Positions 17,604 through 28,499 are shown, counted from the stretch's first letter. The stretch: DNA of 44,990 nucleotides from Henriciella sp. (GCA_013213825.1 JABSQA010000009.1:1-44990), one strand, 5' to 3'. Made by a program: numbers and translations. Notes: a model not told the origin generated them from the sequence alone.

Positions 17604-18053
17604 TTATGGCGTGGGCGCCGGGATCGCCCGGATAGATGCTCCCGCCATAATGAAACCGAAATGGTGCAGCGGGTAAGACGGGTCCGGGGCAAGGATCACA
17701 TCGCCTGGTGCCGTGATGGCTTGCGCGAGATTGGCAAATCCCTCTTTCGACCCCAGCGTGACAATGACTTCGCGATTCTTATCCAATTTTACATCGAAAC
17801 GCCGTTGATAATACTCAACCAAAGCCCGGCGTAGACCCGGAATCCCGCGCGATGCAGAATACCCATGCACGTTCGGATTCGCGGCTGTTTCAGCCAGTTT
17901 CGCAATCACATGCGGGGGCGCCGGCATATCCGGATTGCCCATGCCGAGATCGATAATGTCGGCACCATTGGCCCGTAGCTCAGCTTTTCGTCGGTTTACT
18001 TGCTCAAACACGTAAGGCGGTAATCGCCGGATTTTGTGAAACTCTCCGCTCAT
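17604..18053 (-). pseudogene. Class I/II aminotransferase, 5' part ending at an in-frame TAA
   Basis: N-terminal part of the same aminotransferase. From the ATG at 18053, with GGAG 9 nt upstream, it reads MSGEFHKIRRLPPYVFEQVN, then IDLGMGNPDMPAPPHV, HGYSASRGIPGLRRALVEYY, VTLGSKEGFANLAQA and DPSYPLHHFGFIMAGAS, an unbroken match to the AlaC-like family. It stops at TAA 17604-17606, followed by GCC and a second TAA at 17598-17600, both in frame. Reading through gives IPAPTP-stop-A-stop-LSGISKAIRYS, which has the expected spacing. Two base substitutions (for example GAA and TAT or TAC to TAA) would explain it. Genuine decay or a sequencing or assembly error are both possible; recoding is unlikely because TAA ends many intact genes here. 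Confidence 0.85.
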
Positions 18054-18087
18054 GGTGCGGATCTCCAATCAATATAAAGGCTGTGTC

Positions 18088-18492
18088 TTAGAGGCGGGCG
18101 CGCGCGATGTTGAATCGCGCTTTGATTTCTTCCACCTCAGCGTCGGTCAGAAAATCGGGGGCGGGCAACCGCCCCTCCACCGCTCGCTTCATCTCCGCGG
18201 CCCAAGCTGCAATTTCTTCAGGTGTTTCATCAGCAGGCGCAGACCGCGGATCCTCGTTCAGCAGCGCCAATGCCGCGCGCGTCTCAGCTTCAGAGAGTTC
18301 AAGCTTACGAACAGGATCATAATCCGTGCGCTTTTCGGGAATGGCATTGAGGTCCGGATAGCCCTCGCCACGGAACTCTTGTTTGCGCGCTTCATACCAT
18401 TCTGGAGCGTCCGCGCGCATCGCTTGCACCTTCTCGATCGAGCCTGCGCAGCCCGCTAAAAAGACAAACGTTACGAAAACACCAGTGCGCAT
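18088..18492 (-). CDS. Small lipoprotein of unknown function
   Basis: A protein of about 134 residues starting at the ATG at 18492, which has GAGGGA 8 nt upstream; a TTG six bases earlier is also open. MRTGVFVTFVFLAGC is a clear lipoprotein signal with the lipobox LAGC. The mature part is charged, with PEWYEARKQEFRGEGYPDLNAIPEKR near residues 30-55 and a helical C-terminal half rich in Glu and Ala. I do not recognise a domain beyond the phrase GEGYPDLNAIP, which looks like a conserved motif of small alphaproteobacterial lipoproteins. It lies just upstream of the aminotransferase on the same strand and is divergent from phaC. Confidence 0.72.
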   Translation of the reverse strand: MRTGVFVTFVFLAGCAGSIEKVQAMRADAPEWYEARKQEFRGEGYPDLNAIPEKRTDYDPVRKLELSEAETRAALALLNEDPRSAPADETPEEIAAWAAEMKRAVEGRLPAPDFLTDAEVEEIKARFNIARARL

Positions 18493-18575
18493 AAACAAAT
18501 TCCCTCGCTGGACTCATAATTCCCAAAGCTGTTTAGTCTTATATATGTTAGCATAGAATAGCGAGTGTCGGTCTG

Positions 18576-20504
18576 ATGACCAAAGGTAGAAACTTTGATA
18601 ATTTTGGGGCGAGTACGCTCCCAAACAAGTTCGCGGACGTGAATTCTGAGTCATTGCAAGCGATGACGACGAATTTGGTCGCGGCTGTTCAAGAAGCGCA
18701 GAGCCTTCTGGTTGAGTCATTAAATGGCGCAAATATAGCGCCGCCCGCGCCAGGCCAGGCCGATCCATTTGGCGGCATTGAAGCACAAATGAAACTTGGC
18801 GCAGCCCTCGCCCGAAACCCCGAAAAGTCCAGTCACGCCATGATGACGCTTTTTCAAGGCTGGATGAACCTGTTCCAATCCATGGCCAGTGGAACCCCCT
18901 TGCCGCGCGACCGGCGGTTTGCGGATCCCGAATGGGAAGCCAATCCAGCATTCAATTTCATGCGCCGCGCTTGGATGCTCAATGCGGAATGGCTGCAAGG
19001 TCTGATCGACACGGTCGCAGACGATCTGGACGATGATGTCGAGCTGAAAGCCCGGTTCTATATGAGCCAATTTATCGATGCGATGTCGCCCACCAATATG
19101 ATGGCAACCAATCCGGCAGCCATCCGCGCGATGATCGAAACCAAGGGCGAAAGCGTTCTGGCCGGTCTGCGCAATGCCCGGGAAGACATGCAACGCGGCG
19201 AAGGCCGCCTCGCCATCTCACAAACAGACGAAGACGCTTATGAGATCGGGAAAAACGTCGCCACGGCCAAAGGCAACGTGATTTTCCGGAACAAGCTGAT
19301 TGAGATCATCCATTATAATCCAACCCGGAAGAAGATGCGCGAACGACCGATGCTCATCTTCCCGCCATGGATCAATAAATTCTACATTCTCGACTTGCAG
19401 CCCGAGAACTCAATGATCCGCTGGCTTTTATCAAAGCGTGTGAACACATTTGTGGTGTCTTGGCGGTCTGCAGATGATGAGACCAAAGACTATGATTGGG
19501 ACGATTATATCGAGCACGGTATTTTAGCCGCGGTCGACGCGGTCACCAAGGAGACCAAATCGAAGAAAATCAACACAGTTGGCTATTGTATCGGCGGCAC
19601 ACTGCTCAGCACCGCCTTGGCGCATATGGGCAAAATTGGCGACGAGCGGATTCAATCGGCCACTTATTTTGCTTCGCAATCCGATTTCGAACTCGCGGGC
19701 GAGCTGAAAATCTTCACCGGTGAAGATGGCTTACAACAAGTCGAAAAAGTCATTGAAGAGCAAGATGGGATCATGCCCGGCGAGATGATGGGCGAGACCT
19801 TTAATTGGCTGCGTCCGGCAGACTTGGTCTGGCGCTATGTCGTTGACAATTACATGATGGGCAAACAGCCCCGGCCGTTCGATTTGCTGTATTGGAATGC
19901 CGACCAGACCAATATTCCCGGACAGACGCACCGCCAGTATTTGACCCAGTTCTACAATATGAACCAGCTGTCGCGCGGCAAATTTAAAGTCTTCGGTGAG
20001 CCGGTCTCGATGGCGGATATCAAAATCCCAGTTTTCGTTCAGGCCAGCCGGTCTGACCATATCTGCCCGTGGCACTCTATCTATAAAGGCGCGCAAAATT
20101 TCGGCGGACCGACCCAGTTCACACTGGCCGGATCTGGACACATTGCGGGGGTTATCAATCACCCCGACGCGCAAAAGTATCAGCATTGGCACAATCAGGA
20201 CCTGCCGGACAATCCAGGCCGTTGGCTGTCCAGCGCTGAAGAGCGGCCTGGATCCTGGTGGCCGAGCTGGTGGGAATGGCTACGCCCGCTTTCTGGCGAC
20301 AAGGTCGATTCCGTAAAAGTGAAAGACCGCAAGCTCGGCGCGGCGCCGGGTCAGTATGCTGCGCTAAAGCTCAAAGACATTGCCGCTGGCGCAAAACCGG
20401 CTGGCCCGTATTCCGACGGCACAATGCCGACCCCCGGCAAGCCGATGGTGAAAAAGAAAAAGCCAAGCTATCGCCTACCGGCTGGCTGGCGCCCCCGCGA
20501 CTAG
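18576..20504 (+). CDS. phaC: Class I poly(3-hydroxyalkanoate) synthase PhaC
   Basis: Polymerises 3-hydroxyacyl-CoA into polyhydroxyalkanoate at the granule surface. The 642-residue length fits class I synthases. The lipase-like box GYCIGGT places the catalytic cysteine at residue 338. By position, Asp494 in QASRSDHICPWHS and His522 in GSGHIAGVINHP complete the triad. The N-terminal half contains the PhaC-specific stretch RRAWMLNAEWLQGLIDTV and later RPMLIFPPWINKFYILDL. It is encoded alone here (no phaA, phaB or phasin gene adjacent), divergent from a small lipoprotein gene. Its stop is separated by one base from the stop of the convergent YceI-like gene. Confidence 0.96.
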   Translation: MTKGRNFDNFGASTLPNKFADVNSESLQAMTTNLVAAVQEAQSLLVESLNGANIAPPAPGQADPFGGIEAQMKLGAALARNPEKSSHAMMTLFQGWMNLFQSMASGTPLPRDRRFADPEWEANPAFNFMRRAWMLNAEWLQGLIDTVADDLDDDVELKARFYMSQFIDAMSPTNMMATNPAAIRAMIETKGESVLAGLRNAREDMQRGEGRLAISQTDEDAYEIGKNVATAKGNVIFRNKLIEIIHYNPTRKKMRERPMLIFPPWINKFYILDLQPENSMIRWLLSKRVNTFVVSWRSADDETKDYDWDDYIEHGILAAVDAVTKETKSKKINTVGYCIGGTLLSTALAHMGKIGDERIQSATYFASQSDFELAGELKIFTGEDGLQQVEKVIEEQDGIMPGEMMGETFNWLRPADLVWRYVVDNYMMGKQPRPFDLLYWNADQTNIPGQTHRQYLTQFYNMNQLSRGKFKVFGEPVSMADIKIPVFVQASRSDHICPWHSIYKGAQNFGGPTQFTLAGSGHIAGVINHPDAQKYQHWHNQDLPDNPGRWLSSAEERPGSWWPSWWEWLRPLSGDKVDSVKVKDRKLGAAPGQYAALKLKDIAAGAKPAGPYSDGTMPTPGKPMVKKKKPSYRLPAGWRPRD

Positions 20505-20505
20505 A

Positions 20506-21141
20506 TTAAGTCTGCGCGTCGAAAACCAGGGTAAAAGTGACCGGCGATGCCCCTGTGATGGAGGGCAATGCCGCAACTTCACGCAGTGCTTCCAGCCCGG
20601 CCTCCAATCCATGGTCTGCCACATAGATCACAACCGGCTCCGCCGATGCGACCTCAATCCGCGTCTCTGCGATGCGGGTGATGAAGGTTTCGGCATAAAC
20701 CACGGCGTCGACGCCATGCAGAGATAGCGTGCCCTCAATCTCAGCCTGTGTTCGACCGCCAACCGGCAAGTCGGCATAGGCCTGTGGATCCACTTTGGCG
20801 CTGAGGGTTGCGATAGGGAATTGCGCCGTATCGAAGAACATCTCCCGCATGCGCTCATTCCGTAAATCGATTTTCGTTTCAACCTGATCCAATGGGATGG
20901 AAATGACTGCATCGCCGCTTTCCGAAACTTCACCCGACAAGCCTGGGAAGAAATGAGTTTCGATGACTTCGCCGGCTTTGATGGACGCAAAAGCAATGCG
21001 TGACGCATCCGAATCGAGCGCCCAGTCAGCGGACACAAGATTGGCCGTCACGTCCTCGACGGGCGCGGCATTGCTTTCCGCACCGTTTTGGCCGCATCCG
21101 GTAATCAGGGCCAATCCGGCCGCTATTGCTATTGCTCGCAT
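20506..21141 (-). CDS. YceI-like lipoprotein
   Basis: A protein of about 211 residues with an N-terminal lipoprotein signal, MRAIAIAAGLALITGC. The ATG at 21141 has GGAG 6 nt upstream; the in-frame GTG at 21153 is a less likely start. The mature part matches the YceI family, a lipocalin-like beta barrel that binds isoprenoid-type molecules in characterised members: ADWALDSDASRIAFASIKAGEVIETHFF opens it, LDQVETKIDLRNERMREMFFDTAQFPIATL is the signature, and LSLHGVDAVVYAE follows. The ligand here is unknown. It is convergent with phaC. Confidence 0.88.
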   Translation of the reverse strand: MRAIAIAAGLALITGCGQNGAESNAAPVEDVTANLVSADWALDSDASRIAFASIKAGEVIETHFFPGLSGEVSESGDAVISIPLDQVETKIDLRNERMREMFFDTAQFPIATLSAKVDPQAYADLPVGGRTQAEIEGTLSLHGVDAVVYAETFITRIAETRIEVASAEPVVIYVADHGLEAGLEALREVAALPSITGASPVTFTLVFDAQT

Positions 21142-21218
21142 CACACTCTCCACGCTTCCACCAGCGTATCTAGCACGCTAATGGAGCCTTTGTAGGCACG
21201 ATCTTGTGATTGCGACCG

Positions 21219-22440
<1,222 letters not shown>

Positions 22441-22520
22441 GCGCCTGTGGACAAGTCTGTGGAATTTGTCGCCGAGGCGATTTCACTTGCCTTTCGTGAC
22501 GCACGCGTCATCTTCATTAT

Positions 22521-23873
22521 ATGAGCTCTGCGTCCAACCGCCTTCCGCTGCCCCGAGTCTTAGCTTTTGCCAGCGTGGGCATGCCCTTGGCGGCCGTTGG
22601 ATTGCCGATGGCTGTGTTCGTTGCACCAATGTATGCTGAACAGCTCGGCCTAGGGACGACCATGGTCGGCCTGATTTTTATGATCTTGCGATTTTGGGAT
22701 CTGGGCACTGACCCCGTCATGGGCTGGCTGGTTGATACCCGCCCGACGAAATATGGCCGGATCAAACATTGGCTCATTGGCAGCGTTCCGATCCTCATGC
22801 TTGGGGCGTTTTTTATGTTCATGCCAATGGGTGAGACTGTGTCGCCTGCATATTTGGTCATCTGGCTGACCGTGCTCTGGCTCGGCTTCACTATGCTCCA
22901 GACACCGCACCAGTCCTGGGTGCCGATGATTACGACCGAATATGATGAGCGATCGCGCATGTTTATGTGGCGCGAAATCGTCAACACGATCACGCTGCTA
23001 ACCTTGCTCATTGTCCCGACTCTGCTGGCTTTGAATTACGGCATAGAGCGGCGCGGCCAGGTTCAAGTGATGGGTACTATTCTCCTCATCGTGCTGCCCT
23101 TAACCGTTTTGCTCGCGGTTCTATTCGTCCCGGACCCGGCGCCGAAGCAAGAAGAAGCGCCGATGAAGTTCAGCTGGACCGCGATCAAAACCGCGTTTCA
23201 GGACCCAAACATGGTGCGCATTCTCTTGGTCGAAATCCTTGTCGGAATCGCCATTGCGGGTACAGGCGGGACGTTTCTATTTGCGGCGCAATGGGGTTTC
23301 GGCGTGGTCGGTCTCGCACCCGTCATTCTCATGGTCTTTTTCGTCGCTGGATTTGCCGCCATGCCGCTTTGGGTCCGACTGTCCGAGCGAACCGAGAAGC
23401 ACAGCGTTTTCATCATCACCTGCGTCTGGTCGATCGCGACATATATGGTCTATCTGCCGCTCAGCGCGCTGGGCGGCGGGCCGGTCTTTCTTTTGATCGC
23501 AGCGATCGTTTCTGGATTAGGCTATGGCACGCCTTTCATTCTCGCCCGGTCTATGGTCGCGGACGTGATTGAGGCCGAACAAGCCAAGACAGGCGAGAAC
23601 CGTTCCGGCATGTATTATTCACTGATGTCGGGCGCCTACAAAACCGGCGCCAGTTTTGCCATTGGGATCCCTTATATCCTTCTCGGTGCTTGGGTCGGAT
23701 TTGACCCGTCAGGTGACAATAGCCCGGACGTGGTACGCGGCTTGATGCTGGTCTTTGTTGGCGTACCGGTTGTCTCTTACGCGCTCGCCGCTTGGATCCT
23801 GCGCGACTATCGTTTGACCCGCGCTGAGCAAAAACAGAACGCCGAAAAACTCGCAGCGCAAGCGGCTGAATAG
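22521..23873 (+). CDS. MFS transporter, GPH/MelB-like group
   Basis: A 450-residue membrane protein with about 12 hydrophobic segments. Features of the glycoside-pentoside-hexuronide (MelB-like, COG2211) group are RFWDLGTDPVMGWLVDTRPTKYGRIKHW near residues 55-82, the loop QSWVPMITTEYDERSRMFMWREI, and the second-half SMVADVIEAEQAKTGENRSGMYYSLMSGAYKTG, a close match to the usual ADVVDYDELKTGKRREG arrangement. The substrate is not evident; characterised relatives move melibiose and other sugars with Na+ or H+. It is divergent from ccrM and overlaps its neighbour's 3' end closely (stop 2 nt before the convergent radical SAM gene). Confidence 0.85.
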   Translation: MSSASNRLPLPRVLAFASVGMPLAAVGLPMAVFVAPMYAEQLGLGTTMVGLIFMILRFWDLGTDPVMGWLVDTRPTKYGRIKHWLIGSVPILMLGAFFMFMPMGETVSPAYLVIWLTVLWLGFTMLQTPHQSWVPMITTEYDERSRMFMWREIVNTITLLTLLIVPTLLALNYGIERRGQVQVMGTILLIVLPLTVLLAVLFVPDPAPKQEEAPMKFSWTAIKTAFQDPNMVRILLVEILVGIAIAGTGGTFLFAAQWGFGVVGLAPVILMVFFVAGFAAMPLWVRLSERTEKHSVFIITCVWSIATYMVYLPLSALGGGPVFLLIAAIVSGLGYGTPFILARSMVADVIEAEQAKTGENRSGMYYSLMSGAYKTGASFAIGIPYILLGAWVGFDPSGDNSPDVVRGLMLVFVGVPVVSYALAAWILRDYRLTRAEQKQNAEKLAAQAAE

Positions 23874-23875
23874 AC

Positions 23876-25009
23876 TCACAGATTCATTCGATATTGATCG
23901 CCCTTTAAAACCGGCGGCTGAAACAGATCCGTCCGCAATGCTGTGCGTTGCGGTTGTAAGCCCAGCCGACGAACGGTTTGCGCAAAGCGTTGGCCAATCA
24001 GCTTGGCTCTTGGGCCTTGGCCAGCGCCGCGCGTGTACCAATCAGCGTCATAGTCTTTCCCGCCCCGCATATCCCGCAGCAGATTGATCACGCGCGCCGC
24101 GCGATCAGGATAATGCTCCGCCAGCCATTCATGGAAAATGTCTTTCAATTCGTGCGGCAAACGTAGCAACACATAGCCCGCACCAATGGCACCGTTTTCC
24201 TTTGCCGCTTCGAGCAGCGCTTCCAATTCAGCCTCATTCAGAGCCGGAATGATGGGCGCCGCCATGACCGTCACTGGAACCCCGGCAGCGCTTAAAGCTT
24301 TGACGGTTTCATAGCGCTTATGCGGTGCCGCAGCGCGCGGTTCCATCCGACGTGCCAATTTCGCATCCAACGTCGTGATCGACACACCCACCCGGCACAA
24401 TTGCTTCTCCGCCATGGGGCCAATCAAATCCAAGTCGCGTTGGATCAGCGCCGATTTGGTCAATAAGGAGACCGGGTGATTGTGTTCACTCAGAATTTCC
24501 AGAAACCGCCGCGTCAGTTTCTGCTCACGCTCCACCGGTTGATAGGCATCCGTATTCACGCCAAGCGCAATCGGTCGTGGCACATAGCCCGGTCGCGACA
24601 ATTCTTTCAGCAACAGATCCGGGCCATCCGGTTTGAAGAAGAGCTTGCTCTCAAAATCCAGGCCCGCGGAGAGTCCGTGATAGGCATGCGTCGGTCGCGC
24701 GAAGCAATAGACGCAACCATGCTCGCACCCACGATACGGATTGATCGAGCGATCAAAGTGAATGTCCGGCGACTTATTGAACGTGATAATCATCCGCGGG
24801 GTTTCTTTGGTCAGCGTGGTGACCAGCGGCGGCGCTTTTTCCTCGATCGTGTCCCAGCCATCATCCCAGGCTTCTCTCGTTTCCCGTTCGAACCGTCCCG
24901 TTTGATTGGATACAGCGCCACGTCCCCGATGATGGAAGCGCTCTCGCACTTCCACCACCGCCGTCCGACCCACCCGGCCGTTTTTCCTAAGCTTCTGTCC
25001 CGTTCGCAT
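23876..25009 (-). CDS. PA0069-type radical SAM protein
   Basis: Radical SAM enzyme of unknown substrate, about 377 residues. The iron-sulfur motif is NPYRGCEHGCVYCFAR (Cys-x3-Cys-x2-Cys). RGRGAVSNQTGRFE near the N-terminus, followed by DIHFDRSINPYRGCEHGC, is the mark of the SplB-related PA0069 family. Later motifs are ALGVNTDAYQPVEREQ, LLTKSALIQRDLDLI and VSITTLDAKLARRMEPRA. I chose the ATG at 25009; the frame is open to 25105, but the extra residues have no family match. It is convergent with the MFS gene. The family has been compared with DNA photoproduct lyases, but the residues here do not prove that activity. Confidence 0.88.
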   Translation of the reverse strand: MRTGQKLRKNGRVGRTAVVEVRERFHHRGRGAVSNQTGRFERETREAWDDGWDTIEEKAPPLVTTLTKETPRMIITFNKSPDIHFDRSINPYRGCEHGCVYCFARPTHAYHGLSAGLDFESKLFFKPDGPDLLLKELSRPGYVPRPIALGVNTDAYQPVEREQKLTRRFLEILSEHNHPVSLLTKSALIQRDLDLIGPMAEKQLCRVGVSITTLDAKLARRMEPRAAAPHKRYETVKALSAAGVPVTVMAAPIIPALNEAELEALLEAAKENGAIGAGYVLLRLPHELKDIFHEWLAEHYPDRAARVINLLRDMRGGKDYDADWYTRGAGQGPRAKLIGQRFAQTVRRLGLQPQRTALRTDLFQPPVLKGDQYRMNL

Positions 25010-25324
25010 AGGTACGTAACGAGCACACGAAAGAGAACAAAGCAAGAACTTTTGAGTCTTTTCCACAATCCATTGCGGACAGTCTACCTTACTATGCTGA
25101 CCCACGGCGTGAGCGCATTAGCCTGACGTCTCAGACTGTGGCGATCGCAAAAATGCACTCTGAGATAGTCTTCATTTCTCTATTCAACGAGACCGTGAAA
25201 ATTGGCGCCTCATCCTTAAGACAAGCGCAAGCCGCCATCCCACTACTCCGCCAAACAAATCCCTCACACGCACGGCCATGTTCTTCATCACCTTGCGCAT
25301 TCGGGGCGAAAATCATGGAGAGAA
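25010..25324. other. Non-coding stretch between the radical SAM gene and the ImpA-like gene
   Basis: This 315-nt divergent intergenic stretch has short open frames on both strands, but none has a family match or a ribosome site. I see a GCGATCGC octamer at 25140-25147 and no convincing hairpin or terminator. It presumably carries the promoters of the two flanking genes. Confidence 0.4.
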
Positions 25325-27130
25325 ATGGTGTCAAAGAAGATTGGATGGGTCTCGGCTGCGATCATGGCAGCAGCATGTTCAGGGGGCGGCGGTGGAGGCA
25401 GTGAAACACCTGCACCAGCGCCAGGCGATGTTGGGACCACGCCGCCGTCCGCACCGCCAACACAAAACATGCCGCCTGTGGTGAGTTCTACTGATCTAAC
25501 CGCACAGCTTGATGGCGGCAGCATCTCTGTGCCGATCAATGTCTCAGACCCTTATGGCGACCCGGTTGAGCTTGTTTTGCTAGATGCGCCGGATTGGATC
25601 ACGCTCAATGACGATGGTCAGCTCACCGGCACGCCTGACACAGACCAAACTGGAAGCTTCGACATTTCGATCGAGGCCAGTGATGGTACCAATACAAGCC
25701 AAATCACCCTCACGCTCACTCTGTTCATGGACCCCGTGGAACAGGCCCTCGCAACAGGTGATTACACCTATATCACGCGCGACAGCGATACAGACGTCCC
25801 GACCGTCCTACTCAATGAGATTGAAGCAACGCGGGAGCGCAACAAAGCCGCGTTGAGAGAGATTTATCGCCTCAATGAAGACGGTACGCTCGGCGAAGAC
25901 AGCCTGTCCGCGGTGAGTTGGAATTCGAGCCCTGGCTCCTCCACTTTCAGATTTGCGCCGGTCTTCGGATACAATTTCCCTATCGTAACGACCAATACGT
26001 CAAGCGTTTATTCCTGGCAAAATCGGAAATATCATTTTGCCCTCGCCGGCTTCTACGGTGACACGCGCTATACGGTGATATCCGGGACCGCGATCAATGG
26101 AAGCTTCAACGAAACCTCTCAACGTCATCAGCTGCTGAAAAGTGCAATCGAATGGTCCATCGATAAAGATCCTGTGGATCTGAACATCGTCATCGCACAG
26201 CACCATAGTGACGGTGACAATAGCGGCATTCGGAACTGGCTGAGCAGCGCCTTTCCGGACCAAGTGAGTTTCAATATTCCACGCGCATGCGACAGCATCG
26301 CGTTGAGCATCTGTATGGAAGACAATCCAGATCTATTGGTCCTGTATGAAGACCATTTCAGCGAGCAAGAATTGGACTTGGTGATCCCGCAAATTCAAGC
26401 CGCACTTGAATCTGGCATACCCCTATTTTTCGTTCGCAGCACCGTTCGGCTCCCGGAGACACTGACCAGCACATACTGGCGCTGGGGAGAAAAACCCCTT
26501 GGCAGCAAGGTACAAGAATTTTTGCACTTCTCGACCAATAATTCGAACCAGTATGAGGCGGCCCAAGTCAGCAACGCGTCGCCGCTAGACTATGTCTATG
26601 GCTGGGAACCACAATTTGTGGGCACCATTGAAAACCTGGTCGAGAATATTGAAGCAGAAAGCCTCAACTTCGATCTTTCGGATTGTACAGGACCTGTCAC
26701 CTGCGAAGAGAACCCTGACTTTCAAAATGCTGCGGGTCGCCCGCTTTCTACCCTGCAAAATGCGATCGCGATCGTGGATGAAAATCGGATGGATCCATTC
26801 CTAACTGCGAACCCAAATCGCTACTATGGGGCGATGCTTTTGGTTGGCGACTATTATCGCAGCCTGACCTCGTACCCGATGCCAAAGGCAACAACATCGA
26901 GCAATGATATTGTGCGGGCCCTGTTTGGTGAAAACAGCACCGCGATCTATCGCAAATACACTCCTGCAATGTCAGACTTAGGCAGTTTTTCGCGGAGCAC
27001 ATTCTCGGATGACCTGCTGGAAGACGTGAATGTTTCGCTGACCAGCGCCACACCGTTTAAAACAAGCAGGACCTATGCGCTTCCGGGCGAAATCGTATCC
27101 GTCACGTATTCGCGCTCGGACGATCTCTAA
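25325..27130 (+). pseudogene. ImpA/M60-like secreted protein, 5' part ending at an in-frame TAA
   Basis: N-terminal 601 residues of a large exported protein. MVSKKIGWVSAAIMAAAC is a lipoprotein signal, followed by a Gly-rich then Pro/Thr-rich linker. A putative Ig-like domain (residues about 55-135, with DAPDWITLNDDGQLTGTP) comes next, then a region resembling the N-terminal and helical domains of immunomodulating metalloproteases of the ImpA type. The last residues, TYALPGEIVSVTYSRSDD, are the start of an M60-type beta-sandwich that is cut by TAA at 27128-27130. The next codons in the same frame (SPVWLQVNSLSDESGD) continue the domain, so one nonsense substitution splits the gene. GGAG lies just upstream of the ATG. 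The family call is from motif memory and is moderately sure. Confidence 0.68.
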
Positions 27131-27148
27131 TCTCCCGTTTGGCTCCAG

Positions 27149-28438
27149 GTGAATTCTTTATCAGACGAGTCAGGTGATCCATTCCGAGCAGTGACGGGTG
27201 CGGAATTCGAACGCCCCAGCCGCGTATCTTCGAACCGCGTGCAAGTGAATGTCGGAGAGACGATCGAATTTGCGTCAGCATTTGGCGGCCCGATCCATGT
27301 CTACTTCGCGGATGACGACGGCGCTCAAATAGATCTGGCGTTCAAAAATGTGGCCAAACATCCGGTCTGGAGTGGGCCTGAAGACACAGAAGCCTTCTTG
27401 ATCGATCTGGCCGCGGATGAATTTGATTGGGCCGAATTTGTGCGCCCCAATTTTGAATTGCACTCGACTGTTGAGAATATGCAATCGACGCTCAACAATC
27501 CTCGATATTCTGATCCAACCGACCTCGCCGACGCCATCGATACTTACCTCCGTGGCTGGCAATTCTGGTTGGATGGAAAACTCGGGCCAGGCATCCCTGA
27601 GAACCCTGACCTCGTCGCGTTTCACAAGGATCGTCGGTTTATAACCGATATCCCCACCGACAACTCGCTGACACATATGAATTCCGGGCATGCGGCCTGC
27701 GAAGAGGCATGTACCGGCACCCCTTATGAATCTGTCAGCCCCTTCGACCCAATGTCACTCAGCGATCATAATGTTGCCGCTGCCCGTCTCGCCAATTCTG
27801 CTCTCAGATTTGCAGGCTCCCAGAATGGCGCGATCAACGACCTTTATGCCATCCACTCATATTTTAGACGATTCCAAGCGTCCGGCGAAACCGATGATGA
27901 ATGCCCCGCCCTGCCGCACGAAGCCCTCTATGCGAGAATTCAAGCAGCCCAGCTTACGGATAACCCGTCAGCCAACCTCATGAATCAGGACTTCGCTGCG
28001 CCGGATCAACAGAATGCGATTTACATTCAATTGATGACCGCCTTGCAAAACCAAGGTGCGCTGGATGATGGTTGGAAGTTCTTACCGCGGCACAATCATC
28101 TCATGCATCGAGATGCCCAAGTCATTTATCGAAACTATTTCTGGGAAGGATACACCGAAATAGGCCTCTGTTTTGACGGCTTAGGCCAAGTCGAAGCACG
28201 GCAACTCAAGCGCAACGATTGGCTATTGGTGACCCTATCTTGCGCCGCCAGATACAATCTGACCGCATACTTGGATATTTGGGGCTATGATTTCGGCCAG
28301 AGCATGCGAGATCATGTTGCCAGCTTAGAATTGCCGGAGCTCGAACCCGTCTTCTACGCCATCCCGCCAACCGGCCATTGCACAGGACTGGATCATCCAG
28401 AGCTGCCGATTGATGGCGTGACCACTTGGCCGAATTAG
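27149..28438 (+). pseudogene. ImpA/M60-like protein, 3' part without a visible HEXXH
   Basis: Continuation of the preceding reading frame, with a GTG at 27149 that could serve as a restart. It holds the rest of the beta-sandwich (SAFGGPIHVYFADDDG), then the region where M60/ImpA proteases carry the zinc motif. Here the sequence PYESVSPFDPMSLSDHNVAAARL has no HEXXH (SLSDHN or HNVAA in its place, histidine codon at 27767). The C-terminal part, NYFWEGYTEIGLCFDG followed by TLSCAARYNLTAYLDIWGYDF and FYAIPPTGHC, retains strong family character. Without the leader the fragment would not be exported. The loss of the zinc site and the stop together suggest an inactivated or repurposed protein. Confidence 0.65.
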
Positions 28439-28457
28439 ATCGCATGCTGGGCGGGTG

Positions 28458-28487
28458 GCGGGATCTGCGACATGGCGCAGGTCCCGC
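28458..28487. terminator. Strong inverted repeat between convergent genes
   Basis: GCGGGATCTGCG (28458-28469) pairs with CGCAGGTCCCGC (28476-28487), giving a 12-bp stem with one G-T wobble and loop ACATGG. It sits between the convergent ImpA-like and SDR genes. No T-run follows on either strand, so it may act as a bidirectional transcription barrier or mRNA 3'-end stabiliser instead of a classic intrinsic terminator. Confidence 0.55.
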
Positions 28488-28499
28488 TCTATGAGGAGC

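Noticed and set aside
25131-25404. Short open frames on both strands between the radical SAM and ImpA-like genes
   Set aside because: No ribosome site, no recognisable domain, and they overlap each other and the lipoprotein start.
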